Positions 8,731 to 17,935 of a DNA stretch of 47,129 nucleotides are shown here, one piece after another. A program made the translations under genes and the position numbers. The notes beneath the pieces were generated by a model. It made no database searches and was not told where the DNA came from. It saw only the letters and a list, made by a program, of their open reading frames with translations. Location: the NCBI GenBank assembly GCA_029856125.1, contig JAHQWJ010000034.1:1-47129 (forward strand). Direction: 5' to 3'. This DNA comes from Promethearchaeia archaeon (lineage in GTDB: Archaea; Asgardarchaeota; Lokiarchaeia; Sigyniarchaeales; SOKP01). The first letter of the stretch is position 1; the number at the start of each line of letters is the position of its first letter.

Positions 8731-8788
8731 TGAGTCATTAAAAAATTCAAGAATTAAAAATTTTTAAAAACAAAAAAAAGGTAAAAAT

Positions 8789-10375
8789 ATGTCTGTACCG
8801 ATTATAATTCTCAAAGAAGGAACGGAAGAAACAAAAGAAAGAGAAGCTCGCATGCAAAATATTAATGCAATCAAAGCAATTACCCAAACAGTGAAATCTA
8901 CTCTTGGGCCAAAAGGCATGAATAAAATGTTGGTGGATTCTGTAGGAGATGTTACAATTACTAATGATGGTGCTGAAATACTTAAATTGCTTGATATAGA
9001 TAATGTTGCTGCAAATATGATGGTTAATATTGCCAAATCTATAGATGAAGATATTGGTGATGGCACCACAACTGCTGTCATCTTCTCAGCATCCTTATTA
9101 GAAAATGCTCTTGAGTTGATTGAACAAGGTATTCATCCAAAACCGATTACTCATGGTTACAAACTAGCAGCAGATAAGGCATTAAAGATAATAGGTGACA
9201 TTGCGGAGAAAATTTCTCCTGACGATGACAAAATACTCATGGATGCAGCGAGAACTGCTATGAATTCTAAAGATATAGTAGGTGTAAAAGACTATTTTGC
9301 GGAATTAACAGTAAAAGCCGTCAAACACATAAGTGGAGATGATGGTAATACATTTTCGAAAGTAGGCAATGTTAAAATTGTCAAAACACCTGGGAAATCA
9401 TTAAAAGAAACGGAGTTAATTAATGGCGTCTATATTCAAAAAGAAAAAGTCAATTCAACAATGCCAGATGTAATTAAAAACGCGAAAATTGCAGTTATTA
9501 GGAGAAAATTAGACATTGTAAAGACGGAGTTTGATGCGCAGATAAAAATCTCTAACCCTGCAGATATACAGAAGTTCCTCGATCAAGAAGATAAGATTCT
9601 AGTAGACTACTTGAAGATCTTTAAAGATTTAGGCGTTACTGTTATTGTCAACAACAAAGACATTTCTGACAAATTTGGAGCTTATTTGGCTAGAGAAGGA
9701 ATTGCTGCAGTTAAAAACCTTAGCGATTCTGATATGAAAGCTGTAACGAAAGCTATTGATGCTAATACAGTTGATGATCTTCATTCCTTATCTGAGGAAG
9801 ATCTAGGTTTTGCTGAAAATGTCAAGTTCGAAAAAATCGCTAAAGATGAGTATATCCTCTTTACTGGATGCAAAAATCCTAAATCTGTGTCAATACTGCT
9901 TAAAGGGGGGCTAGATAAAATTTTAAGCTCTGCAGAAATTACGTTACACGATGTTCTTTCAGTTGTTGCCAAAGTTATGGATACTAAAGAGGTCGTAGCT
10001 GGTGGTGGCGCAATTTACATTGAATTAGCAAAAAGGTTAAGGGAATTTGCTAACAATATTAGCGGTAAAGAACAACTCGCTGTAAATGCTTTTGCAATTG
10101 CTTTAGAAGAAATTCCTAAAACATTGATTAAAAATGCAGGATTAGATGAAATCGAAAATATGACAGAACTACGGGCAGCTCACAAAACTGAAAGCGATAA
10201 ATGGAAAGGGATTGATACTATAACCAACGAGATAGGAGATAATTTCGAGAAAGGTATAATTGAACCAGCAGCATTAGTTAATCATGTTATAAAAGCAGGA
10301 AGCGAATTAGCAAATCTGATTTTAAGAGTAGATAGAATTATCAGTGCTAAAGGCAGTAGACCTCCGGGATTATAA
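8789..10375 (+). CDS. thsA: Thermosome (group II chaperonin) subunit
   Basis: ATP-driven protein-folding chaperonin of the archaeal/eukaryotic CCT class, forming double-ring complexes in the cytosol. The 528-aa protein is full length. Nucleotide-binding signatures are TLGPKG (38-43), TNDGA (58-62) and GDGTTT (90-95). The apical/helical-protrusion region is in the middle, and VVAGGGAIYIELAKRL and the equatorial C-terminal domain are present. The C-terminus ends SAKGSRPPGL and lacks the Gly-Gly-Met repeats seen in many thermosome subunits. It is monocistronic, followed by a T-rich terminator, and has its own promoter. Only one chaperonin subunit is in this window; paralogues may exist elsewhere. 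Confidence 0.95.
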   Translation: MSVPIIILKEGTEETKEREARMQNINAIKAITQTVKSTLGPKGMNKMLVDSVGDVTITNDGAEILKLLDIDNVAANMMVNIAKSIDEDIGDGTTTAVIFSASLLENALELIEQGIHPKPITHGYKLAADKALKIIGDIAEKISPDDDKILMDAARTAMNSKDIVGVKDYFAELTVKAVKHISGDDGNTFSKVGNVKIVKTPGKSLKETELINGVYIQKEKVNSTMPDVIKNAKIAVIRRKLDIVKTEFDAQIKISNPADIQKFLDQEDKILVDYLKIFKDLGVTVIVNNKDISDKFGAYLAREGIAAVKNLSDSDMKAVTKAIDANTVDDLHSLSEEDLGFAENVKFEKIAKDEYILFTGCKNPKSVSILLKGGLDKILSSAEITLHDVLSVVAKVMDTKEVVAGGGAIYIELAKRLREFANNISGKEQLAVNAFAIALEEIPKTLIKNAGLDEIENMTELRAAHKTESDKWKGIDTITNEIGDNFEKGIIEPAALVNHVIKAGSELANLILRVDRIISAKGSRPPGL

Positions 10376-10396
10376 TAATTTGATTGAATATTCCAA

Positions 10397-10410
10397 TTTT
10401 TTTTATTTTT
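10397..10410 (+). terminator. T-rich terminator after thsA
   Basis: Two T runs (eight and five) separated by one A, about 22 bases after the thsA stop. Archaeal RNA polymerase terminates intrinsically at such U tracts without a needed hairpin. Confidence 0.45.
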
Positions 10411-10541
10411 ATTAATCAAAACTTATTATTTGTGATTATTTATTGGTATTTCTTGGATTTAGAAAGACTTTTAATACCTATTGATTTATGTTATTTTCTA
10501 TAATAAAAAATTTGAATTGACATATTTATTCATGATTTGAA

Positions 10542-12434
10542 ATGGATTTAAATGAAGAATTTGCAGTAGCTATTGGTACAGACTTAATATCTCAACAAGA
10601 TATCGAAAAATTATTTGCTTTAAAGAATGATCACGTTTTAAAAATTATCAAGCAATTCGTAGATTTGTGTAAACCTAGTAAGTTAACCGTAATTTCTGAC
10701 TCTGATGAGGATATTAAATATGTAGTCCAGAAAACACTTTCTATTGGAGAAGAAAGTAAACTCAATGTAAAAGGGCACACAGTTCATTACGATAGCTTCT
10801 ATGATCAAGCAAGGGATAAAGGAAACACTAAAGTTTTAATCCCAAAAGGAGAATATCGGAGTCCTTGGATTAATACGATGGATAGAGATGAAGGGCTTGA
10901 AGAAATATTAGAAATTATGGATGGGTGTATGAAAGGGAAAGAATGTTTAGTAAGATTTTTTTGCCTTGGACCTATTAAATCTAAATTTACTATAGGTGCT
11001 CTACAACTTACGGATTCATTCTATGTTGCTCATTCTGAAGATATTTTGTACAGAAAAGGATACGAGGAATTCAAAGATTTAAATGGGTCTAATAACTTCT
11101 TTCATTTTATACACTCTGCTGGAGAGCTTGTTGGTAATCCTCCAGTTACTAAAAACATTGAAAAAAGGCGAATATATGTAGATCTGCAAGAATCACGGGT
11201 TCTATCTGTCAATAATCAATACGCGGGTAATTCTCTTGGGTTAAAAAAGTTAGCTTTAAGATTAGCAATATGTAAGGCAAGTAACGAAGGTTGGTTGACC
11301 GAACACTACTTTATTTTAGGAGTTCGCCCGAAAGGTAAAAACAGGGAGACATATTTTACTGGGGCTTTCCCAAGTGCATGTGGAAAAACTTCTACCGCAA
11401 TGCTTCCTGGACAACTAATTGTTGGAGATGATATCGCATATTTACGAGCTTGGGAGGATGGATTTGCACATGCTGTTAATATTGAGAAAGGAATTTTTGG
11501 AATTATAAAAGATGTGAATGCGAAAAACGATCCTGTAATTTATGAAGCTCTCACAACCCCAAGAGAATTAATTTTTTCTAATGTTCTCGTAAAAGATGGG
11601 AAACCCTACTGGCTTGGTATGGGTATTGAGCATCCTAAAGATGGTTTCAATCATTATGGACAATGGATCGATGGAATTTCTGATGAAAAAGGAAATATAG
11701 TACCTCTTGCTCATCCAAATGCTCGCTATACAATTAATCTTACCGATCTATCAAATTGTGATCCAAAATTAAATGATCCTAATGGTGTACCTATACATGG
11801 AATATTTTATGGTGGAAGAGATTCTGACACAATGCCTCCAATTCTAGAAAGCTTAAACTGGGAACAAGGGATTTTTTTAGGCGCTATTATAGAGTCTGAA
11901 ACGACTTCAGCAACTCTTGGGGCAACTGGCGTTAGAAAAGCAAGCCCAATGGCAAACCTCGATTTCTTAGTAGTTCCTCTCGGGAAATATTTAAATAATC
12001 ACAATATTTTTGGAAAAAAATTGAAACATTGCCCACAAGTATTCTCTACTAACTACTTTCTAAAAGGTAAAGATGGGAAATATTTAAATGCTATTTTAGA
12101 CAAAAAAGTTTGGGTTATGTGGTCGGAAGGGCGTACTAGGGGTGATTTTGATGCTATAGAAACTCCAATTGGTTATTTACCTAAATATGAAGACCTTAAG
12201 ACATTATTCAGAATAGAGCTAAATAAAGATTATACCAAAGAAGAATATATTGAGCAATTTACGCTAAAAATTAATTTTTTACTCGAAAAACTAAACCGCA
12301 TTGAGAAAATGTATAAAGCAGAAAAAGAAATTCCTAAGTTTTTCTGGAATATTCTTTATTTGCAACGATCAAGATTGAATGGTTTGTTAAAAAAAACTGG
12401 TAAAGAAGAAATTAATCCCTTTGATTTAATCTGA
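10542..12434 (+). CDS. pckG: Phosphoenolpyruvate carboxykinase (GTP)
   Basis: Interconverts oxaloacetate plus GTP with PEP, CO2 and GDP, linking C4 acids to gluconeogenesis. The 630-aa length fits GTP-dependent PEPCK and is longer than the ATP-dependent form. The hyper-reactive Cys280 and the P-loop are in FPSACGKTSTAM (276-287). Other family stretches are VGDDIAYLRAWEDG, YGGRDSDTMPPILES, and NWEQGIFLGAIIESETTSA. The ATG at 10542 follows an AT-rich box near 10497-10508, so the leader is very short. It is monocistronic and convergent with the downstream GTPase gene, about 47 bp apart. Confidence 0.95.
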   Translation: MDLNEEFAVAIGTDLISQQDIEKLFALKNDHVLKIIKQFVDLCKPSKLTVISDSDEDIKYVVQKTLSIGEESKLNVKGHTVHYDSFYDQARDKGNTKVLIPKGEYRSPWINTMDRDEGLEEILEIMDGCMKGKECLVRFFCLGPIKSKFTIGALQLTDSFYVAHSEDILYRKGYEEFKDLNGSNNFFHFIHSAGELVGNPPVTKNIEKRRIYVDLQESRVLSVNNQYAGNSLGLKKLALRLAICKASNEGWLTEHYFILGVRPKGKNRETYFTGAFPSACGKTSTAMLPGQLIVGDDIAYLRAWEDGFAHAVNIEKGIFGIIKDVNAKNDPVIYEALTTPRELIFSNVLVKDGKPYWLGMGIEHPKDGFNHYGQWIDGISDEKGNIVPLAHPNARYTINLTDLSNCDPKLNDPNGVPIHGIFYGGRDSDTMPPILESLNWEQGIFLGAIIESETTSATLGATGVRKASPMANLDFLVVPLGKYLNNHNIFGKKLKHCPQVFSTNYFLKGKDGKYLNAILDKKVWVMWSEGRTRGDFDAIETPIGYLPKYEDLKTLFRIELNKDYTKEEYIEQFTLKINFLLEKLNRIEKMYKAEKEIPKFFWNILYLQRSRLNGLLKKTGKEEINPFDLI

Positions 12435-12481
12435 CTATTATCAAAGTATATGTAAAATTCTGAAATAAATAGCGGAAAACC

Positions 12482-13162
12482 CTATATCAAGAGTTTTAAT
12501 CCATGTTTTACTTTGTAAGTCCGTTTTAATCTATCTAATTCAATAAATCGTTTTATCTCAAGATTATTTAATAAGTCCCTCATTTCAACAGGATTTTTAT
12601 TTAGTTTTGCTGATAAACCCTCGATATCAGTTTCATATGAGCGAAGCACCGTAAGCAGAGAAGAGTAATGATCAAATATTTGATTTACAAGATATTTGAG
12701 AGCTTCGTTCAAATTTTCTCCCGTTCGGGTACTTGTTGGAAAAATCACTGCGTCGTCTCTTAAATAATTTTGGGATCTTACTACTTCGTCATGTCTAGAT
12801 CCGGCCATATCTTGTTTATTTGCCAAATAAACTATAGGTGTGTCAAGCCCTATAGATTTTCGAAGAGAATTTAGAATAATTATTGCGTCTTCATCTCTTT
12901 CTGGGTGAGCCGCATCAAATAAAAAAACAAGGCCATCAGAACCTCGGACTATTACATCTCTCATAACGTTAAATCTTAATAAACCAGGGGTGCCAAATAA
13001 AAAGACATCAAATCCATTTAATTTTACGCTTCCTAAGTCCATTCCAACGGTATAATATTTATTATCTCTGGCTTTAGCTTCCACATTTAGCGCCTTATCA
13101 TCAAAATATTTAATAAAACTCGATTTACCGCTTTGGGTTGGGCCTGATACTGTAATTTTCAT
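12482..13162 (-). CDS. Arf/COG2229-like small GTPase with C-terminal winged-helix-like tail
   Basis: A 226-aa Ras-superfamily GTPase. P-loop GPTQSGKS (7-14), candidate switch I Thr38 in YYTVGMDLG, G4 NKQD (115-118), G5 in PTSTRTG. It resembles the prokaryotic COG2229 predicted GTPases (related to SRP-receptor beta and MglA). The G3 motif is unusual: FGTPGLLRF (56-64), where the family normally has DTPGQ. Both the Mg-binding Asp (here Gly57) and catalytic Gln (here Leu61) are replaced, so hydrolysis is probably slow or dependent on a partner. Residues about 180-226 (DIEGLSAKLNKNPVEMRDLLNNLEIKR) look like a helix-turn-helix or small winged helix. ATG at 13162; it stands alone. Confidence 0.8.
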   Translation of the reverse strand: MKITVSGPTQSGKSSFIKYFDDKALNVEAKARDNKYYTVGMDLGSVKLNGFDVFLFGTPGLLRFNVMRDVIVRGSDGLVFLFDAAHPERDEDAIIILNSLRKSIGLDTPIVYLANKQDMAGSRHDEVVRSQNYLRDDAVIFPTSTRTGENLNEALKYLVNQIFDHYSSLLTVLRSYETDIEGLSAKLNKNPVEMRDLLNNLEIKRFIELDRLKRTYKVKHGLKLLI

Positions 13163-13439
13163 GATTGTTAGCTCTGTATTTAAACAAACTTTACCAAATG
13201 AAGCTCTTGCCGGATTACAATTGAAATAGTTTTTATTACTTGATTATTAATTTAATTAGCTTTTATTTAGCATTAATATATAGATAATATAATTCTATGC
13301 TATAGAAAAAATAATTTAGCAGATAAAAATCACTCATAGGTTATAAAGAATGGATTTTAAGTAGCCAAAAAATTGGTTTTGTTCTGTTTTATGTTAGTAA
13401 AATCTAGTAAACAAAAAACTCTGAGATTGATTTTAAAAC

Positions 13440-14594
13440 CTATCTATATTCTTCTGCTCTTCTTGATTTTCTGTTGCTAAAACTAATAATTTGAGCAATC
13501 ATTTTAGATTTTTCGACAGACGTATTTAATTCAACAGGTTCCCTAATATATCCTTTATTTAAAGCAAGGTTATATATTTTCTCTCCAGCCTCAGTGCGAA
13601 TTAATGTTGTTGTTAATCCTTGTTTAGAGGCTATGCCCCCAAAAGAAATATCTGAGTAATAATTAGTAAAGTTTTCACATACCCTACATGCATTTCTCAT
13701 AACATCTTGTAGCTCTGAAAATTCTATTGTCAGCGGCTTATCCCTATTTTTGAGATTTATAATTAAGTTTTCCTTAATATTCATCTTTTCAATATCGTTA
13801 AAAGAAATGTGAAACCTTTCTTCGATTTTCGCTCGAACAACTTCGTCAAATTTAAAATTTTCATAACAAAAAAGACCTAAGGTGTACTCAACTACATGAG
13901 CCGGTATTATTTTTAATTCTTGCATTTTTCTTATGGAGTGAATTTGACAAGGAACCCCAACTACAGCAATTTTGATCTTGTCTGTCTGAACCACCCTTTT
14001 TAACTCTGTAATTGTAGGAACGAAAGTGTTATATTTTCCTAACTCTGAAACAGGACCTTCTATGTTATAGTTCGTTCCTATCGCATCTATAATATCTTGC
14101 TTATTTTTAGCAAAGAAAGGAGTTCTTTGAAAGGGACCTACTTTTTTTGATACAATCGCTGCATCAATTAAATTGTTTTCTAATAAGGCAATTAATATTG
14201 CTGTAACCACTCCTCCATCAGTAGCAAACTGTTGTATCTGAGGATCGCTAGCTTGAGCTGTGGCTATTTTAGTCCAGTTACCTATTGGGGGTTTGAAATT
14301 AAATTTCTCGTTTAATTCTTTGTCTAATTCGTGAATTTCGGGGCAGATTAAATAGCAAATACCACAATGTAGGCAATTATCTTCATTGGAATAATAAGGT
14401 AACCCACTTGCCGAGATATCAATGGCTCCTATTTCCGCAGCTGAACAAAAACTGACACATCCTCCGCATTCTCCACATATTCCCTTTTCATGAACTTCTT
14501 TAATAAGATCTTTAAACGATTTAGGTTTTACTTCATTTTCTTTATAGAATCGTTCTTCTGTCAAATCTCGGAACACTCGTAGTATCTTTTTCAC
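13440..14594 (-). CDS. FrhB/FpoF-family iron-sulfur flavoprotein (coenzyme F420 hydrogenase beta-subunit-like)
   Basis: A 384-aa member of the family that includes FrhB, FpoF and FdhB, proteins that bind FAD and iron-sulfur clusters and exchange electrons with coenzyme F420 (some members use other partners). Two [4Fe-4S] motifs lie near the N-terminus (C40/C43/C46/C50 and C74/C77/C80/C84). The N-terminal FrhB domain (ATAQASDPQIQQFATDGG) and C-terminal domain (VAVVGVPCQIHSIRKMQE-type segment, VRNACRVCENF-like segment with CxxC) follow. Start is GTG at 14594. It diverges from the hdr-met operon over a 373-bp shared region, making it a candidate electron donor or acceptor for that system. F420 use is inferred from family only. 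Confidence 0.85.
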   Translation of the reverse strand: MKKILRVFRDLTEERFYKENEVKPKSFKDLIKEVHEKGICGECGGCVSFCSAAEIGAIDISASGLPYYSNEDNCLHCGICYLICPEIHELDKELNEKFNFKPPIGNWTKIATAQASDPQIQQFATDGGVVTAILIALLENNLIDAAIVSKKVGPFQRTPFFAKNKQDIIDAIGTNYNIEGPVSELGKYNTFVPTITELKRVVQTDKIKIAVVGVPCQIHSIRKMQELKIIPAHVVEYTLGLFCYENFKFDEVVRAKIEERFHISFNDIEKMNIKENLIINLKNRDKPLTIEFSELQDVMRNACRVCENFTNYYSDISFGGIASKQGLTTTLIRTEAGEKIYNLALNKGYIREPVELNTSVEKSKMIAQIISFSNRKSRRAEEYR

Positions 14595-14967
14595 TTATTA
14601 ATTATTATTTATTTCGTAAGATTCAAAACTGCAAGTTAAACTTCTAATTGCTATAAATAAAAATAAGGTTATCAGTTATAAGATTACCCATCAAAATTAT
14701 TTTATTCAATGAAAAATATATAATTTTTACTTGATTTGGTGTATTTATTTTAATAGAATACATTTTTCAGTATTTTTTTAATGATTATAATCATAAATTC
14801 ACACTTTTTTATTTAATTTAATAATAATTATATATATTATGATCGGTTATTATTATTTCATTAAAAAATATAATTAAAAACGTCAGAAAGAAGCGTTATT
14901 AACTTAAATGTCGTAAGAAATTCCACACTTTTTAAAAATTATCTTTGTTCGCATTTGGTGTAATCAT
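14595..14967. promoter_or_regulatory. Divergent control region between FrhB-like gene and hdr-met operon
   Basis: A 373-bp gene-free, very AT-rich region. It contains a perfect 14-bp palindrome ATGATTATAATCAT (14781-14794) and two near-copies of an AAATTC(C)ACACTTTTT element (14795-14809 and 14918-14933). It also holds several TATA-like stretches (14826-14842, 14857-14870, 14929-14940). The last of these, at about 30 bases before the hdrA TTG, is the best candidate promoter for the operon. GGTG at 14957-14960 may serve as ribosome-binding site. Confidence 0.5.
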
Positions 14968-16263
14968 TTGACCAATAAAATTAAAAGTGTTATGGTAGTT
15001 GGGGCAGGTATTGCCGGGATCCAAGCCTCATTAGATTTAGCTGAAAGAGGCATAAAAGTTGAGTTAGTTGAGAAGAATGCGTGTATAGGAGGAAGAATGG
15101 CTCAACTAGACAAAACATTTCCGACGAATGATTGCTCGATTTGTATTTTAGCTCCAAAACTTGCAGAGTGTTCTCGACATCCCAACATAACTCTGCATGT
15201 GCTCTCTGAAGTTCAAAGTGTTGAGGGTTCTGCTGGAAATTTTACTGTAAAAGTCTTAAAACACGCCCGATATGTTAAAGAAGATGAGTGTATTAATTGC
15301 GGAATCTGCGTTGAAAAATGTCCAATGAGAGTAGAAGACGATTTTGATATGCAATTAAGAAAACGTAGGGCAATCTATATTGATTATGTTCAAGGTGTCC
15401 CAGCAATTATGTCTATTGATAAAGAAAAATGCCTATGGTTTACAAAATCAGCCTGTCGAATCTGTGAGAAAGTTTGTGAGAGAGAAGCCATAGACTTCGA
15501 ACAAGAAGATAAGGAAATAGAATTGAATATTGCATCTATCATTGTTGCCACAGGCTATGATGTTTTTGACCCTACAGCAATTAGTTATTTAGGATATGGA
15601 CGGCTCCCAAATGTTGTAACTTCTTTAGAGTTTGAGCGGATGATTAGCGCTTCAGGACCTCTTGGAGGGCATTTAACGCGACCTTTTGATCAAAAAGAAC
15701 CGAAAAATCTAGCTTTTATTAACTGCGTTGGTTCTAGGGATATAAAAAATAATCCTTATTGTTCTTCTTGTTGTTGTATGTATACAACCAAAGAAGCTAT
15801 GATTGCTTATGAACATAATAGTAACATTCGAACTTCGATATTTTATATTGATCTTAGAGCTGGTGGTAAGGGCTTTCGAGATTATATTCAAAGAGGATGC
15901 GACGATTATGCAATTACTTACATTAAAGGAAAAGTAGCAAAAATTTTGCAGGACGAACAAAGAAATCCAATTGTTTTTTATGAAGATACAGACACATTTG
16001 AGGTAAAACAGCCAAAATTTGACTTAGTTGTCTTAGCAACGAGTATGGTCCCTAAAAAAGACGCTGTAAGAATGTCAGAAATTTTAGGTATAAATGTAGA
16101 TGATTGTAATTTTTTCAAGAGTATGACCTACCATCCGCAAAAATCCTCTAAAGAGGGTATCTTCCTCTGTGGCACTTGTAGAGCGCCAATGGATATTCCA
16201 AACTCAGTAGTTGATGCAAGTGGAGCTGCAGCTAAAGCAGCTGAAATAGTGATGAGGGTATAG
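14968..16263 (+). CDS. HdrA-like flavoprotein, short form (FAD domain plus inserted ferredoxin)
   Basis: A 431-aa HdrA-family protein (heterodisulfide reductase subunit A-like). FAD-binding GAGIAG (12-17) and the HdrA cysteine block QLDKTFPTNDCSICILAPKL (C56, C59) are present. Two inserted [4Fe-4S] sites follow (C108/C111/C114/C118 and C155/C163/C166/C170). A further cysteine cluster is seen in NCVGSRD...YCSSCCCMY. It lacks the N-terminal CHCG domain and the C-terminal ferredoxin of full HdrA; those are in the next gene. Start is TTG 14968 after GGTG; the later ATG at 14992 would cut the FAD loop short. It is collinear with residues 1-430 of the fused protein at 18709. The likely role is flavin-based electron transfer or bifurcation between low- and high-potential partners. 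Confidence 0.88.
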   Translation: MTNKIKSVMVVGAGIAGIQASLDLAERGIKVELVEKNACIGGRMAQLDKTFPTNDCSICILAPKLAECSRHPNITLHVLSEVQSVEGSAGNFTVKVLKHARYVKEDECINCGICVEKCPMRVEDDFDMQLRKRRAIYIDYVQGVPAIMSIDKEKCLWFTKSACRICEKVCEREAIDFEQEDKEIELNIASIIVATGYDVFDPTAISYLGYGRLPNVVTSLEFERMISASGPLGGHLTRPFDQKEPKNLAFINCVGSRDIKNNPYCSSCCCMYTTKEAMIAYEHNSNIRTSIFYIDLRAGGKGFRDYIQRGCDDYAITYIKGKVAKILQDEQRNPIVFYEDTDTFEVKQPKFDLVVLATSMVPKKDAVRMSEILGINVDDCNFFKSMTYHPQKSSKEGIFLCGTCRAPMDIPNSVVDASGAAAKAAEIVMRV

Positions 16264-16267
16264 GTAA

Positions 16268-17935
16268 ATGACAAATGACGATATAAGAATTGGTGTATTT
16301 GTATGTCATTGTGGAACTAATATTGGGGGTATATTAGATGTTCCTTCGTTAGCAGATTATGCAAGAACTTTACCGAATGTAACTTATTCAGCTGATAATC
16401 TTTATACTTGTTCTGAAGTAGGATTAACTGACATTAAGGAAAATATAAAAGAGCACAAGTTAAACAGAGTTATCGTAGCTTCATGCTCTCCTAGAACTCA
16501 TGAACCTTTATTTAGATCTATTTGTCAAGAGGCTGGTATAAATCCATACTTATTCGAAATGGTTAATATAAGAGATCAGGATTCTTGGGTTCACATGAAA
16601 GAACCAGAAAAAGGAACGGAAAAAGCGAAGGACCTTATTAGAATGAGCGTCCATAAAGCAGCTTTACTTGAACCATTAGAAAGAGTAAAAGTTGCAATTA
16701 CGCACTCAGCTGTCATAATAGGTGGTGGAATTTCCGGGATGACAGCTGCGTTAAATTTGGGAAATCAAGGTTTTAAAATATATTTAATCGAAAAGGAACC
16801 AGAATTAGGAGGGCTCCTTAAGTCTTTAAATAAAGTATTTCCATCCAATGAGGATGCGTCAAAATTATTGGAGAGTAGAGAAATAATTGAATCTCACGAT
16901 AATATATATGTTTACAAATCATCAATTATAGAAAATATTACTGGATTTGTTGGAAATTATAAAGTTATTATAAAACAGAATAAGAAAAACATTGATATAG
17001 ATGCTGGGGTAATTATCGTTGCGACTGGAGCTATTCCTTTATCTCCGGAGGGCTATTTTGGATACGATAATAAAAATATTATAAGCCAGCTGGATTTAGA
17101 AAGTCTCCTAAAAAATGATCAAGTTAAAGCTAACAATATTACTATGATATTGTGCGTTGGATGCAGAAATGAGGAGAGAGGATATTGCTCAAATATCTGT
17201 TGTATGAACGCTATTAAAAATGCGATGTTAATAATCGAGAAAAATTCGAATGCTCATATTACAATATTGTTTCGAGATATACAAACACCTGGGACAGTAT
17301 ATGAAAATTATTATAGAAAAGCCAGAGAATTGGGTATTCTTTTTATAAATTATCTGCCTGAAAAGCCACCAGTTATTAAAAAAGATGTAGTAGATGTGTA
17401 TAGTGACTTATTGAATCAAGATATTAAAATACCGCAAGATCTCGTAGTTTTATCAACTCCACTGATTGCAAACGAGGATTCGGAAGTACTTGCGAAAATG
17501 TTAAAAGTACCATTAGGAGAAAATAAGTTCTATTTGGAAGCTCATGTGAAATTAAGACCAGTCGATTTTTCTACTGATGGTGTTTATGTTTGTGGGTCAG
17601 CACATTGGCCAGCAGATATTGCTGAAAGTACGAGTCAAGCAAATGCTGCCGCTTCGCGAGCTTCTACAATTTTATGGAGAGATCATTTGGAAGTAGAAGG
17701 GTCAACAGCAGAAGTTGAAACAGAATTATGTATTGGGTGCGAAGCTTGTATTAGAATCTGTCCCTACAACGCAATCACAAAAGATGAAGAAACAGATACA
17801 GCTATTGTGAACAAAGTAATGTGTAAAGGATGCGGATTATGTGGTGCAAGTTGTCCTAAAAATGCAATAATTATTCATCATTTTACAAGCGACCAAATAC
17901 GAGCAGAAATTTTCACATACGGAGGTGAAATATAA
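16268..17935 (+). CDS. HdrA-like flavoprotein, CHCG-type with C-terminal di-cluster ferredoxin
   Basis: A 555-aa protein with the HdrA N-terminal domain (RIGVFVCHCGTNIGG; C13, C15), then a thioredoxin-reductase-like FAD domain (AVIIGGGISGMTAALNLGNQG, about 149-169) without the inserted ferredoxin. A C-terminal ferredoxin carries CIGCEACIRICP and CKGCGLCGASCP. Together with the preceding gene it makes up the parts of one HdrA-type unit plus a second FAD module. ATG 16268 lies four bases after the upstream stop, in another frame. Its UAA (17933-17935) is in frame with the downstream mvhD-like sequence. It falls at the residue where the fused paralogue at 18709 simply continues, so this gene and the next are a split form of that arrangement. 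Confidence 0.88.
   Translation: MTNDDIRIGVFVCHCGTNIGGILDVPSLADYARTLPNVTYSADNLYTCSEVGLTDIKENIKEHKLNRVIVASCSPRTHEPLFRSICQEAGINPYLFEMVNIRDQDSWVHMKEPEKGTEKAKDLIRMSVHKAALLEPLERVKVAITHSAVIIGGGISGMTAALNLGNQGFKIYLIEKEPELGGLLKSLNKVFPSNEDASKLLESREIIESHDNIYVYKSSIIENITGFVGNYKVIIKQNKKNIDIDAGVIIVATGAIPLSPEGYFGYDNKNIISQLDLESLLKNDQVKANNITMILCVGCRNEERGYCSNICCMNAIKNAMLIIEKNSNAHITILFRDIQTPGTVYENYYRKARELGILFINYLPEKPPVIKKDVVDVYSDLLNQDIKIPQDLVVLSTPLIANEDSEVLAKMLKVPLGENKFYLEAHVKLRPVDFSTDGVYVCGSAHWPADIAESTSQANAAASRASTILWRDHLEVEGSTAEVETELCIGCEACIRICPYNAITKDEETDTAIVNKVMCKGCGLCGASCPKNAIIIHHFTSDQIRAEIFTYGGEI
17921..17927 (+). promoter_or_regulatory. Strong Shine-Dalgarno GGAGGTG before a non-standard start
   Basis: GGAGGTG lies at the very end of the hdrA'-like gene. 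The next eight bases hold its UAA stop, and the codon placed at ideal distance is AUA (17936), in frame with mvhD. The first conventional start (TTG 17957) is 29 bases away, too far for this site. Confidence 0.6.

Noticed and set aside
17933..17935. Selenocysteine or pyrrolysine recoding at the hdrA'/mvhD junction
   Set aside because: The codon is UAA, not UGA or UAG, and the paralogue has an ordinary residue there; split gene, readthrough or sequence error are the only reasonable options.
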